This document shows positions 11,814-20,933 of a stretch of DNA of 64,000 nucleotides, piece by piece; positions within the stretch are counted from its first letter, which is position 1, and every line of letters begins with the position of its first letter. The DNA comes from Avena insularis (Eukaryota; Streptophyta; Magnoliopsida; Poales; Poaceae): contig CM042688.1 of NCBI GenBank assembly GCA_023614405.1, positions 375,583,331 to 375,647,330 of the forward strand, given 5' to 3'. A model generated the notes under the pieces. It searched no databases. It worked only from the letters and a program-made list of their open reading frames with translations, and was not told the origin of the DNA. Position numbers and translations under genes: made by a program.

Positions 11814-12478
11814 TGGGACACAATAATAGATTTTGGAGCAATATCTCTACTCCGAGACTTATTACACTTTTTCCCAGAGGTCGATTTACGACCAGAAGGA
11901 GTTAGTTCATATAATGAACATAATATGTCCTCGTGCAACCCAACCTTCAGAACTTCACCTACTAGATGAAAGAGAAGCTGACCATCAATTGTGGCATTCG
12001 CCTCCTCATCGTCAGAGTAAGTGGGAAAATAAGAGGTCGAAGCTTTTGGAGCGACCGTTAAACGATCAAACTCCATCCTCCTCAAGACCTTAGTAGAAAC
12101 AACAACATCTATATTATTTTTTACCAAGACTAATACCAACAGAGTTCAATTTTGATGAAGTATGATTAGATGAATATGATAGAAATGATTTAGATGGTGA
12201 AGAATTACCATTATAGTCTAGGTTCTTTTCGGCTTTCCTGCACATGGCCTTCAACAAAGAGTCTTCATCAGTCACTGTAGACCCATCCATGCATACCTGA
12301 TGGTGTCCACTTCTTCATGGTACATGATCCACTGAATTGATGTTCGTTGAAGCGGATCGGTCTAGGCGCGTGTCAGATACACATAGCTGGTGCATAGAAG
12401 CAGCAGTAGCCGATACAGCTTCCTCTCCCAGCGATGCAGCAGCTGAATCCACCACCATGTTCCTCTGGTCCGTCGGCA
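11810..12478 (-). pseudogene. LINE ORF1 C-terminal fragment
   Basis: This is the reading frame directly upstream of LINE ORF2. It includes KVLRRMEFDRLTVAPKAST and an acidic SDDEEANATIDG segment, then a basic serine-rich end (SGRKSTSGKKCNKSRSRD). It stops with TGA at 11812-11810, which overlaps the ATG of ORF2. Plant L1 ORF1 proteins are nucleic-acid binding gag-like proteins. The RRM/CCHC part would lie upstream and is not present here because the CACTA element starts at 12479. One in-frame stop occurs near 12310. The assignment rests on position and linkage to ORF2 rather than a diagnostic motif. Confidence 0.6.
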
Positions 12479-12700
12479 CACTAGTAGAAACCATGCCATT
12501 AGCCCTGGTTCGTAAGGACCTTTAGTCCCGGATTGCAAACCGGGACTGCGAAAGCGAGACTAAAGGTCCGGCCTTTAGTCCCGGTTCTATTACGAACCGG
12601 GACTAGAGGTCCACCACTTGGCCCCGCAAGCCACGCTAGGCTGGAGGACATTTAGTCCCGGTTCGTAACACGAACTGGGACTAAAGGGTGGCTGCCACGG
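12479..12700. repeat. CACTA terminus with subterminal inverted repeats
   Basis: After the CACTAGTAG end come several copies, in both orientations, of a ~20-base unit of the type tttagtcccggttcgtaa. Examples are near 12521-12545, 12570-12605 and 12650-12686. Adjacent inverted copies form hairpins. In En/Spm-like elements such subterminal repeats bind the element-encoded TNP1/TNPA-like protein. Confidence 0.82.
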
Positions 12701-12999
12701 CAGTGTTTTGGGCCATTTGGCTGCTGCGGCAGGAGATGGGGTTTTAGGGTTTTGTGTTTTTCTTTTAATTTTGTGTTTTGTATTCAATTATTTTTCATTC
12801 TATGTTTTCATTACAAACAAGTTTTCATATACATACACAACGCTACTACACAGTACTTGTACACGTTGATGTATATATAATATAATTTCTGTTACAAGCA
12901 TACATGCATGGAGGTCGATCATTACATGGAGTCCCAACCAGGTCCAGAGCCTGTCTATTTGATTACATGGAGATCATTACATGGATGCTTTAGGGTCTA
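12701..12999. other. 3' non-coding region of CACTA gene
   Basis: AT-rich sequence between the subterminal repeats and the last recognisable exon of the minus-strand Ulp1-like gene. It probably includes that gene's 3' UTR. Nothing else is visible. Confidence 0.4.
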
Positions 13000-14376
13000 T
13001 CTAGAGAGTATTCTCCGTATGGGTCTATGACCTCGTTGACAAAAAATCCAGCCAATTCCTCTTGGATTGCTAGTAGGCGGTCCTATGGTAGGAGCTTGTC
13101 CCGCATCGCGTCCAACTATAAAGAAGGAGATCATATGAATTAGACTCAACACAACTTTTTTTAATAAAAATAATGGGTGAATATATTGTTTACTTACTCG
13201 AACAGTTTCCAAGGGCTTCTTAGTAGTGATGCGAATGAACTCGCACATATAGAATCCACATAGATTAGTCCCCCGTGGCTGCCTCGCGCACTTTAGAAGA
13301 ATAGAATTCAATCAAATTATAACTCTAGCATCATAAATGTACATAAACTAGAATTAAATAGATGTACGGACCTAGCTCGTACTACTTACCGAGACCGATT
13401 TAAAAAATAGCTCCTCACGCCATTGACCGCAGACCTTGTTCTTGAACCGTGTCCAAACACTACCCGACAAAGAAAATGAATGTATGAGTTAATAACTACT
13501 TGATATCCCAGAAAATGAATGAAAGAAACCGATATAGTGCGATAATGGTTGAAATTACCTCTGGAGCATATCGATAATGCTGCGGTACTCTTCCATGTCT
13601 TTATTTAGTGAGTCCATGATGTGAACTCTTCCCAAGTCAACTGAAATGCTTAGAAGAATCCAGTGGTAACTACGCAAGGTTTACATACGTCAGTAACTCA
13701 TCATTTACACTGAACATCGAGTAAGCAAAAGTTAATGTGTACAAGAACTCACTTGCCGGAGTGGTAAGGAAATAGTATTTCATTACAGAAATGCTGGTTC
13801 ATGAGAAACCGGAGCAAGTTTTGCTCGGTCTCCAGTGGCTTATCCTTTAGCACAACTCCATTAACTCGATGTGGGTCAATGATCCCAAATCCGTTGATAG
13901 CCTTTCTTTTACATTCGAGAATCTTCAGTCTGCATCATTATATATAGCGTACAAAAGAATATAGTGAGTATACTTACCGACAATGAATTGAACAAGCCGA
14001 GATAGAGACTTAATTACATAAATAAAGTAATCACTTACATACAATAGCAACTGAGGATAGATTTATCGAGTTCCTTTAGATTGAATAACTGAAATAATTC
14101 TGTAAATTCAATAGGGACCTCGTCTTCAGTGAAGTAATGCTCTTTTTGAACTTTCACTATGAGCCAATATCGCTCTTCTTTTGATACTTTCATGTACCGT
14201 TCATGCAATCGTCGCATTTTTGTTGGCATATCCCGAAGCCTCTCAGAACTGACCAGAGGCTCCCCGTGAACAAATTTGGGTGCTACCTCAGCCTTGGGCA
14301 TATGATCGCCGTGAATAATGTCATGAATAGACATATTACATTGCTCGACCAATATCTTAGCCGTTTCCATATCCAT
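13000..14376 (-). pseudogene. Ulp1-like cysteine protease exons in CACTA
   Basis: This is the C-terminal, intron-containing part of the CACTA accessory gene. The open exon 14376-14035 ends with FTELFQLFNLKELDKSILSCYC. Downstream exons on the minus strand have plausible GT/AG borders: 13669-13559 (YHWILLSISVDLGRVHIMDS), about 13459-13391 (VWTRFKNKVCGQWREELFF), about 13295-13198 (RQPRGTNLCGFYMCEFIR) and 13118-13000. These match the SUMO-protease (C48) fold: catalytic His (codon 13663-13665, HW), Asp (13612-13614, MDS), and Cys (13258-13260, NLCGF) with the upstream Gln. The triad is intact although stops occur elsewhere, for example in the last exon. Ulp1-like domains are known passengers of plant CACTA and Mutator elements. 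Confidence 0.75.
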
Positions 14377-14792
14377 AGGTTCTCCCCATATAGTTGAGGT
14401 TCGGGTATGTACACCTGGAGCGGGGGGATCAATTGATTTGCTTGTTTCCCCAGCTGGGGAACGTCTCTTTTGATTATTTTGCTACCACTCGATTGTTTCG
14501 CTTGTTTCCCTAGCTGGGGAACATCCGTTCTGATGCTTCCACTACCACTCGATTGTTTTGCTTGTTCCCCCTGCTGGAGAACGTCTTTTGTGATGCTTCC
14601 TCTACGACTTGATCTCTTCTGTTTCAGTGTCTTCTGAAGACATCGTGTATAGTCATCTGCCGCATTTAACTGAGCTTGGGATGGCTGCGTCAGTAATTTC
14701 CTAAATTGCTCCTTGGTTTCCAGTTTTATTTGGACCTCTGGCTCAGGTTGTTTCTTTTTAAAATGAGCATCCACTTCAGCCCGTACGACCAC
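14283..14792 (-). pseudogene. CACTA accessory gene middle part, repeat-bearing
   Basis: A 169-codon open stretch between the proline-rich segment and the Ulp1-like part. It encodes VRAEVDAHFKKKQPEPEVQI, then three imperfect ~20-residue repeats of the type (K/T)DVPQLGKQAKQSSGS at about 14430-14600. It ends in YIPEPQLYGENLW. The next segment (14376 downward) overlaps it in another frame, so one frameshift separates them. The repeats are hydrophilic and probably disordered. It is likely part of the same protein as the flanking segments. Confidence 0.6.
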
Positions 14793-14879
14793 ATCGGTCT
14801 CCTAATCGTTCAGGTCGTAAGCCCTCTTGGGAGGAACCGATAGTACTCTTGGGAGGGGCGACAACTGTGGCTTTGGGCG

Positions 14880-15455
14880 TCAGTTATCACTCGACGGAGC
14901 GGTGCTATTCTTCCGCTTTCGGACCTTTGTGGGTGGAGGCGGTTGCGTAGATTGAGATGCACTCGTGTTGAGTTCATGGATTGGACTTGGAGGTGGTGGA
15001 CTTTTACTGGGAGGAGACGGTGCCCTTGGAGGTGGACTTGGAGGTGGACTTTTACTGGGAGGAGATGGTGGCTGTGGAGGTGATGGATTGTTTCTTGGGG
15101 GAGAAGATGTCATTGGTGTCGAGCCTGGAAACTTGATGTATTCCTTTTTCCAAAGAATGAAGTCACTCGTGACTTCTCCATGTGTCGTCTCCCCTTCACC
15201 TCCAGGTAAGTCAAGCTGTAGTGACTGACACAACGGTTTAACTTCATCCACACCGACATGAGCATAGCCAGCTGGAATCGGATTGCAATGATAGGTCTCT
15301 CCCGGTGCAGAAGGTAAAGCAAAGCTGACCGCCACCTTCATGGATATGTTCTTCAGTTCAACATGCAGATCACAACTAGTCTTGTCCTTAATTGCATCCA
15401 CGGGGTACACATCCATCATTGCATCATTACTGTGGCCCTCCGTGGAAGCCATGCT
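14880..15455 (-). pseudogene. CACTA accessory gene, proline-rich linker segment
   Basis: Encodes ASTEGHSNDAMMDVYPVDAI, a folded-looking stretch (LPSAPGETYHCNPIPAGYAH) and then a strongly proline/serine-rich tract (SPPSKSPPPSPPPRAPSPPS) at about 14970-15100. It finishes with a basic KVRKRK motif that could be nuclear-localising. It sits between the Transposase_24 part and the Ulp1-like part and follows the same strand and order seen in other Triticeae CACTA accessory genes. The tract's purine-rich complement makes the glycine-rich + strand ORF here an artefact. Confidence 0.65.
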
Positions 15456-15685
15456 GCTTTTTACATTGCGATGGGCGACCATATCTGCAGTGCAGGATCT
15501 TGCTGTCGGAGTCCTTTAAGTTCATTAAGCTCCTGCCGATGCTCCAGCAGCATGGCTTCAAACCTTGCGAACCGCTCCGCATCCTCCTCTTTTTGCCGCT
15601 TTATTTTTCTTGATCGGCTTCTGTACGTGTCAAGGTCCTCGGGAAACCCGATAGCCCATGGACAAGAAGGTCCGAACCCTCTTGT

Positions 15686-16494
15686 TCATCCATCCTTTTC
15701 AGGATTCCCGAGGGCCTTTGTCAGCTCATCGTTCTCTTTGTCGGGAACAAACTTTCCCTCTTTAATCTCTTTTATCACTTTAATAAGTTCATCCTTCAGT
15801 GCAATGACTTCTTTGGCTGCAACAATCTCACCTGTTTCTAGGTCATACGATGCCCCATGCCCGAGTAACCAATTTCTTGACCTCAAGGGCCAACCAGACA
15901 TACCTGGAGTGACCCCTTTAGCCGCCAGGTCAGCCTCGACTTTATCCCACTTAGGCATGGCACTCTTGTAGCCACCTGTGCCCATATGATGGTGATATTT
16001 CTTTTTGGCTGCATTTAGCTTATTCTTTTCTGACATTGCCACAGCTGGTGCCGAGGTCTTGTATTCCACAAATGCGGCCCAGTTATCCTGCTGCATGTCT
16101 AGTGGGCTAGTGAATGGAGGAGTTTTTTCTTCAATACATAGTTGTGGTACAATATTTTCTTCCACTTCTTCAATAGTTCGCCCATCTTCTTAAGAGCCCA
16201 CTCCTTGACTTTCCTTGTCATTTGCCGTGTGAGCTCATCAGTCTCCAAGACTGGTAGGGTGAAATGTGTCATGAGAGAATTCCACATCGCATCTCTCGCT
16301 CTGTCATCTACAAAACTAGCCCCAGTTGGATCCCTTTTCTTTCCTGGCTTATTCCACCCTCGCGTGGTGATCGGGACGGTGTCTCTAACAATCACTCCGC
16401 ATTGATGTACAAATGCATTCACAGATTGTTTGGGATCCAACGGTTGACCCAGCGCAGAGACTAAGTCTATGCTGAAACGGACATCAGCTGGCAA
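15686..16494 (-). pseudogene. Transposase_24 (TNP1-like) domain
   Basis: Two overlapping minus-strand frames. The first (16494-16099) reads ADVRFSIDLVSALGQPLDPK, VHQCGVIVRDTVPITTRGWN and FVDDRARDAMWNSLMTHF. The second (16165-15686) reads LDMQQDNWAAFVEYKTSA, KKKYHHHMGTGGYKSAMPKW and VTPGMSGWPLRSRNWLLGHG. Together they make the plant Ptta/En/Spm Transposase_24 family, thought to be the DNA-binding TNP1/TNPA-like component. One frameshift lies in the overlap near 16120. After 15686 the frame continues past a TGA as TRGFGPSCPWAIGFPEDLDT towards the proline-rich part. Confidence 0.82.
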
Positions 16495-16595
16495 ATTTTG
16501 TGCCGGGCCTCTTTTCCTTGTAGAAGATTGGCCCGATGTGGAGATCTAAGAGAAGAAACATTCGTCAGTACATATATACGAATCAATTAGTGCAT

Positions 16596-16823
16596 CTACA
16601 CTAGTGATCGATCGGTAGAGGATTCATATACCTCGTCAGACTTTGTTATTAAGGTGTCTTCACCATGGTCTCCACCATAGCCAGCACCATCGTCTCCACT
16701 ATCGTCTCCACCCTCGTCTCCTCCAGACAAATTAAGATATTGGGAGCCATCATCGTAATAAGAACCCCCAGTACCCTCATCTATCATGTTGAGAATCTCC
16801 TCTTTATTCTGTCTACCATCCAT
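16596..16823 (-). CDS. First exon of CACTA Transposase_24 gene
   Basis: ATG at 16823 starts MDGRQNKEEILNMIDEGTGG, followed by an acidic, glycine-rich stretch (GGDEGGDDSGDDGAG) and EDTLITKSDEVYESS. This is the usual N-terminus of the Transposase_24-type protein in Triticeae CACTA elements. A donor-like GTATATGAATC lies at about 16632 on the minus strand, and the next exon begins near 16553, so a short intron is likely. The gene's promoter may be at 18296-18303, which would imply a long 5' intron, or lie closer. Confidence 0.6.
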   Translation of the reverse strand: MDGRQNKEEILNMIDEGTGGSYYDDGSQYLNLSGGDEGGDDSGDDGAGYGGDHGEDTLITKSDEVYESSTDRSLV

Positions 16824-17028
16824 AGCTTAACTAATACAGAAAAAGATAAAACAATTTTGCATTAAGTAAAAAAATATTACAATTGCGACAACTCGGATAC
16901 AGAAAAAAGATTACGTACTAATAATGAAACAATTTTGCATTAAGATAAAGTACAATAATATAAGATAAAATAAAATAGTACATCTCGCTCATATCTCGCT
17001 CATAAGATAAAGTATAATAATAATCAAA

Positions 17029-17417
17029 CTAGCAAACTCGGCTGCCGCGTTCTGTGCCACGACAGCTCTGCACCCAGAGAAGAGGAACCATCACCGGAGA
17101 ATAGCTCGGGTGAGATCCGTGAGCCTGCCAGATATTGGAGAACCTGGTCTCCAAAAGATACATATATCGGTGGACGTGCTCGTACTCCTCCCTGATACGA
17201 CGACGTACCACCTCCTCGGGGCCTGCTCCCTCTACACCGCTCCTGGACCTCGTGGACGCCACCAAAGAACCTCCAGATCGACGATGATACCCAGATTCCT
17301 TAACAAGGTACGAGTCTCGACGGGTAGCACCTCGCAGTGCCAACCCGGCGGAGCCCAGGCTCGAACATCCCCGGAACAGACGGAGTCCAGTAGGCTCGGA
17401 CAAGGAGGACGCGACAT
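17029..17417 (-). pseudogene. Small unrecognised ORF in CACTA, frameshifted
   Basis: From ATG 17417 the minus strand reads SRPPCPSLLDSVCSGDVRAW and LRNLGIIVDLEVLWWRPRG. It then shifts frame near 17230 and continues as EEVVRRRIREEYEHVHRYMY and FSNIWQAHGSHPSYSPVMVP to a stop at 17029. The joined product would be about 125 residues. I do not recognise the family. Its position between the divergent promoter and the Transposase_24 gene suggests it is an accessory ORF or an upstream exon of the same gene. Confidence 0.5.
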
Positions 17418-17459
17418 AACTAAATAATAGAAATAAACAATCATAAAATATAAATAGTA

Positions 17460-18050
17460 ACTAAATCACTAAGTATTGCCCTAATAACACTAACCCTAAA
17501 CCTAACACTAATACTAGCTAATTAACAACTAAATCCCCGGGTCGTGGCTAGACTCGGGGTGTAGGTGGGGGTATTTACCTAACTAATACTAATACTAACA
17601 ACTAATACTAATTCTAATTCTAACTCTAAATTAGCCTAATAATACTAATACTAATTCTAATTCTATCCCTAATACTTAACCAATGATATGCCTAATACTT
17701 AACCAATACCCCTAATTCTAACTCTAAATTAGCCTAATAATACTAATACTAATTCTAATTCTAACCCTAATATTTAACCTAATAATACTAGCTAATTAAC
17801 CTAATACTAATACTAGCTAATTAACCTAATACTAATACTAGCTAATTAACCTATATACTAGCTAATTAACCTATATACTAATTGTAATTCTAACCCTAAT
17901 ACTTAACCTAATAATACTAGCTAATTAACCTAATACTAATGCTAGCTAATTAATCTATATACTAATTCTAATTCTAACCCTAATACTTAGCCTAAAAATA
18001 CTAGCTAATTAACCTAATACTAATACTAGCTAATTAACCTACTAACTATA
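17460..18050. repeat. Low-complexity (CTAATA)-type array
   Basis: About 590 bases composed of degenerate CTAATA / CTAGCTAATTAAC words (for example 17765-18050), beginning with a few telomere-like CCCTAAA words at 17490-17515. It lies between the small ORF and the GC-rich leader of the minus-strand transcription unit, so it may be intronic. A 40-base piece at 17537-17577 (ccgggtcgtggct...gggggtattta) is a diverged copy of 18248-18303. Confidence 0.65.
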
Positions 18051-18059
18051 ATTGACCTC

Positions 18060-18290
18060 ACATGCAGAAGGCGTGATGGCGGCAATGGCAACAGTGGCGG
18101 GAAGATCGGCGTCTGACAGTGGGCAAGGGGCGAAGATCTCTCCCAGGCGTGAGCAAGGATGAAAGCCTCTCCACTGGCGGCATGGCAAAGCAGGCGGGCG
18201 ACGCCGGCACGGTTCGTCTCTGCTAGGGAAGAAGGTGATGAATCGCGGGCTCTCCAGGTCGTGGCTCGACCCGGGGTGGGGATGGGGGTG
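18060..18290 (-). other. GC-rich leader downstream of minus-strand TATA box
   Basis: GC-rich sequence immediately downstream (minus strand) of the TATA box at 18296-18303. It contains an ATG and a short open stretch but no recognised domain. It is probably the transcribed 5' leader of the CACTA minus-strand gene. Confidence 0.4.
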
Positions 18291-18295
18291 GGGGT

Positions 18296-18303
18296 ATTTA
18301 TAC
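18296..18303 (-). promoter_or_regulatory. TATA box for CACTA minus-strand gene
   Basis: On the minus strand the sequence reads TATAAATA within a C/G-rich context, immediately followed by the GC-rich leader. It faces the Transposase_24/Ulp1-like gene. A related but TATA-less copy of the surrounding 40 bases occurs at 17537-17577. Confidence 0.55.
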
Positions 18304-18515
18304 CCCCCACCTTTAGCCCTGGTTTGTAATACAATCCGGGACTAAATGGTGAACCGGGACTAAAGGTCACCCTTTAGTCCCGGGTTGTATTACAAACCAG
18401 GGCTAAAGGTGTTTCCGGCCCGCCACTATTCCCACGCGCCATACCCCTTTATCCCTAGTTTGTAATACAAACCGGGACTACCCTCCCGGTTTGTATTACA
18501 AACCGGGGCTAAAGG
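18304..18515. repeat. Internal array of CACTA subterminal-type inverted repeats
   Basis: Alternating units of the type ggtttgtaatacaaaccggg and tttagtcccggttt form at least three palindromes at 18310-18400 and 18450-18515. The core (cggg-acta-aagg) matches the repeats next to the element's terminus at 12479. They lie between two divergent TATA boxes (18296 on minus, 18998 on plus), not at an element end. Confidence 0.72.
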
Positions 18516-18863
18516 GTTTTTTGGGGCCAAAAATAAAAATGATTTATAGTTTTTAGAAAATTATGTATTATATATCAATTTTTTTTTAAAAAGAAGATCT
18601 ATAATTTAAATCTATTATGATACTCTATTATACAACTTAAATGAAATTATCTATTGTTTAACAAGTATTATATTTAGTATAAATGTTGGAAAAATATAGT
18701 TTATTATTTAAAAACAGAAAATACATATAATATATCAAAATATTCACAAAAAATAATATACTCATTAGAAATATAATATTTAATACTAAAACTAGTAACT
18801 AGGACTAAAAGATATTTCTGGGGGCCTTTAGTCCCGATTGGAACCACTAAGCGGGACTAGATA
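18516..18863. other. AT-rich spacer in CACTA
   Basis: Strongly AT-rich, with one further tttagtcccgattgg half-unit at 18826-18840 and a gcgggact copy at 18851. No ORF. It separates the inverted repeat array from the GC-rich minisatellite. Confidence 0.5.
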
Positions 18864-18988
18864 TTTCCCGCCATTTCCTCCGCTTCCCGCCATGTTTTCC
18901 CGCCATTCCTCCCGCTTCCCGCCATGTTTTCCCGCCATTTCCCCCGCTTCCCGCCATGTTTTCCCGCCATTTCTCACCGCTTCCCGCC
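18864..18988 (+). promoter_or_regulatory. Minisatellite of E2F-like TTCCCGCC sites
   Basis: Eight copies of TTCCCGCC lie within 125 bases. Four are extended TTTCCCGCC sites at 18864, 18896, 18928 and 18960 (exact 32-base spacing). They alternate with TTCCCGCC at 18884, 18916, 18948 and 18981. TTTCCCGCC is the consensus binding site of plant E2F/DP cell-cycle factors. The array ends nine bases before a TATA box. That the sites are bound is inference. Confidence 0.65.
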
Positions 18989-18997
18989 ATTTACCTC

Positions 18998-19006
18998 TAT
19001 ATATAG
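18998..19006 (+). promoter_or_regulatory. TATA box of CACTA + strand ORF
   Basis: TATATATAG directly after the E2F-like array and 57 bases upstream of the ATG at 19055, in a context (ctctatatatagaccg) typical of plant TATA boxes. A pyrimidine-rich leader (cttctctctcac) follows. Confidence 0.6.
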
Positions 19007-19054
19007 ACCGACCGCTATGTTCATCCACACATCCACACCTTCTCTCTCACAATA

Positions 19055-19729
19055 ATGGACACCGCTTACTAGGCATTTCTGACGCTCGAGGAGACCGAGG
19101 CGCTGTGCGCCTCCAGCTATCCATGCCCGCCGGGTACCGGATGCCTGCTGGCTGGATGCTGAGCACTGGAGGGGTTCCTCTTTGTCCTGTGCCTCAAGGT
19201 TCGGCCCGCCAGGCGTCCATCACGAACCACTTCTACCTCGACCTCACGCCGGAGCATGGATCCCCATTGGGATCCCGACAACCTCAACACCTGGAATACC
19301 TTCTTCGCAAACCGGTGGAAAAGGGAGCTCTCCAGGTAAGAGGGTGACGGCCCGCCCCAAGTGAACCACAACGAGGCCGGTCACTGCCTGTGGTGGGCGA
19401 ACCGAACTATCGCTGGCGCGATGCGCTACATCGCCATGGGAGACCATCCTCGCCTGAGGTACCCACACTTTCACCAGCCGCATAGCCACAAGAATGGTGG
19501 TGGTGGTGAAGGCCGAGGGCGTACCGGGGTCATCATCTGGGAGCCCCCTCCCCCGCGTGTCGGGAATCCGAGGCCGGAGTGACAGGTGCCCCCTCCCTCG
19601 TTCCCTCGTGCACAAGCTAGGGAAGGGCTAAGGATCCAGCCACGTGCTACGAGCAACGATGATGACGATGACGATTCCGAAGATGACCCTGAAGCTGTGT
19701 ACTATAGGGCTAGATATGATTATAACTAA
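19055..19729 (+). pseudogene. CACTA + strand accessory ORF, broken
   Basis: ATG at 19055 starts MDTAY and then a TAG stop. The frame resumes as FLTLEETEALCASSYPCPPG. It shifts to AGYRMPAGWMLSTGGVPLCP and NHFYLDLTPEHGSPLG, then shifts back to WDPDNLNTWNTFFANRWKRE, NEAGHCLWWANRTIAGAMRY and, after another stop, the acidic end DDDDDSEDDPEAVYYRARYD with TAA at 19727. I associate this protein with Triticeae CACTA elements but know no function. It is transcribed opposite to, and convergent with, TNP2. The ORF has at least two stops and two frameshifts. Confidence 0.6.
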
Positions 19730-19891
19730 TTTTTATGTTTTAATATTAATAAATGTCTTTGTTTTTGGCCACAACAAGTTGCAATACTACCTATTGAGAT
19801 CGAGACAGTTCATATCCATATATATAAGCAGATCATTAAAAATAAAGATTTAATAATATTGTACATCACCAACATCCACACATCTCTATTG

Positions 19892-20933
19892 TTAGAGATT
19901 TCTTCTAATCCGTAACCATGGAGCATCTTCCTTACTTAACGGGATGCTTGGGTCATCCTTCACAGCGAAGGACGGAATTTCATAAAAATTATCATAATCT
20001 TCTGACATGTCTGTCTTATCCTCCACCCCCACGATGTTTCTTTTTCTTGAAAGAACTATGTGGCGCTTTGGCTCATCGTATGCTGTATTCTTTTGCTTAT
20101 CTTTCCTTTTTCTCGGTTTGGTAGACATGTCTTTCACATAAAAAACCTGAGCCACATCATTGGCTAGGACAAATGGTTCATCTCTATACGCAAGGTTGTT
20201 GAGATCCACTATTGTCATTCCGTATTTCTTGTCTACCTCAACCCCGCCTCCTGACAGCTTGACCCATTTGCACCAAAACAAAGGGACCTTAAAATAAGGT
20301 CCATAGTCAAGTTCCCATATCTCCTCTATGTAACCATAATATGTATCCTTTTGCCCATTCTCGTCAGTTGCATCAAATCAGATACCACTGTTTTGGTTGG
20401 TGCTCTTTTTATCTTGGGCGATTGTGTAAAATGTATTCCCATTTATCTCGTACCCTTGGAAAGTCAATATAGTCGAAGATGGTGACCTGGCCAACAAGTA
20501 CAACTGCTCTCCAACATTGATTTCATTCATGAGATGTGTCTGCAACCAATCGCCAAAAGTCCTCATGTTTTCATCTCTAATCCAGGAGCCAGTCTTTCCC
20601 GGGTTGTTGGAGTGTACAATATTCTTGTGTTCCTCGATATACGTAGCCACCAAGGTGGAACTTTGCAGAACTGTGTAGTGTGATTTAGTGAGAGAATGTC
20701 CGTCCATACATATCCTTGCTTTGTTTCCTAGCGTGCCTTTTCCACTCAGTCTATCCTCATGTCGTGATTCAGGAACACCGATGGGCTTAAAGTCAGGAAT
20801 AAAGTCAACACAAAACTCAATGACCTCCTCTGTTCCATATCCATTTGAGATGCTTCCTTCTGGCCTAGCACGGTTATGAACATATTTCTTTAAGACTCCC
20901 ATGAACCTCTCAAAGGGGAACATATTGTGTAGA
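19892..20933 (-). pseudogene. TNP2 transposase C-terminal region
   Basis: From about 20933 the minus strand reads MFPFERFMGVLKKYVHNRAR, EEVIEFCVDFIPDFKPIGVP and CMDGHSLTKSHYTVLQSSTL, the DUF4218/C-terminal part of plant En/Spm TNP2 transposases. After a TGA at 20378-20380 (R to stop) the same frame continues as FDATDENGQKDTYYGYIEEI, LFWCKWVKLSGGGVEVDKKY and DMSEDYDNFYEIPSFAVKDD (DUF4216-like) to a stop at 19892. The N-terminal zinc-finger and catalytic Transposase_21 regions are absent. Upstream of FLHNMFPF the frame runs into a tandem repeat. The transposase is therefore inactive. Confidence 0.87.

Larger units (their letters stand above)
6682..12478 (-). mobile_element. L1-type LINE, 5' part cut off by CACTA
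   Basis: A non-LTR retrotransposon on the minus strand. Its 3' poly(A) appears as a T run at 6682-6688. Going up in coordinates the order is: 3' UTR, zf-RVT, RT, endonuclease, then the end of ORF1. It is interrupted by a solo copia LTR at 7619-8912 and ends abruptly at 12478, where the CACTA terminus begins, so the 5' UTR and most of ORF1 are missing from this side. Several frameshifts make it non-functional. The individual coding segments are listed separately. Confidence 0.88.

Noticed and set aside
14965..15228. Glycine-rich + strand ORF (LGGGGLLLGGDGALGG...)
   Set aside because: It is the complement of the proline-rich tract of the minus-strand CACTA gene; codon structure and homology support the minus strand.
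17490..17515. Interstitial telomere repeat (CCCTAAA words)
   Set aside because: Only one or two heptamers occur inside a CTAATA-type low-complexity array; not a telomeric tract.
18828..19028. Minus-strand ORF rich in GGKxxREAxEMAGK
   Set aside because: It is a translation of the TTCCCGCC minisatellite and has no other support.
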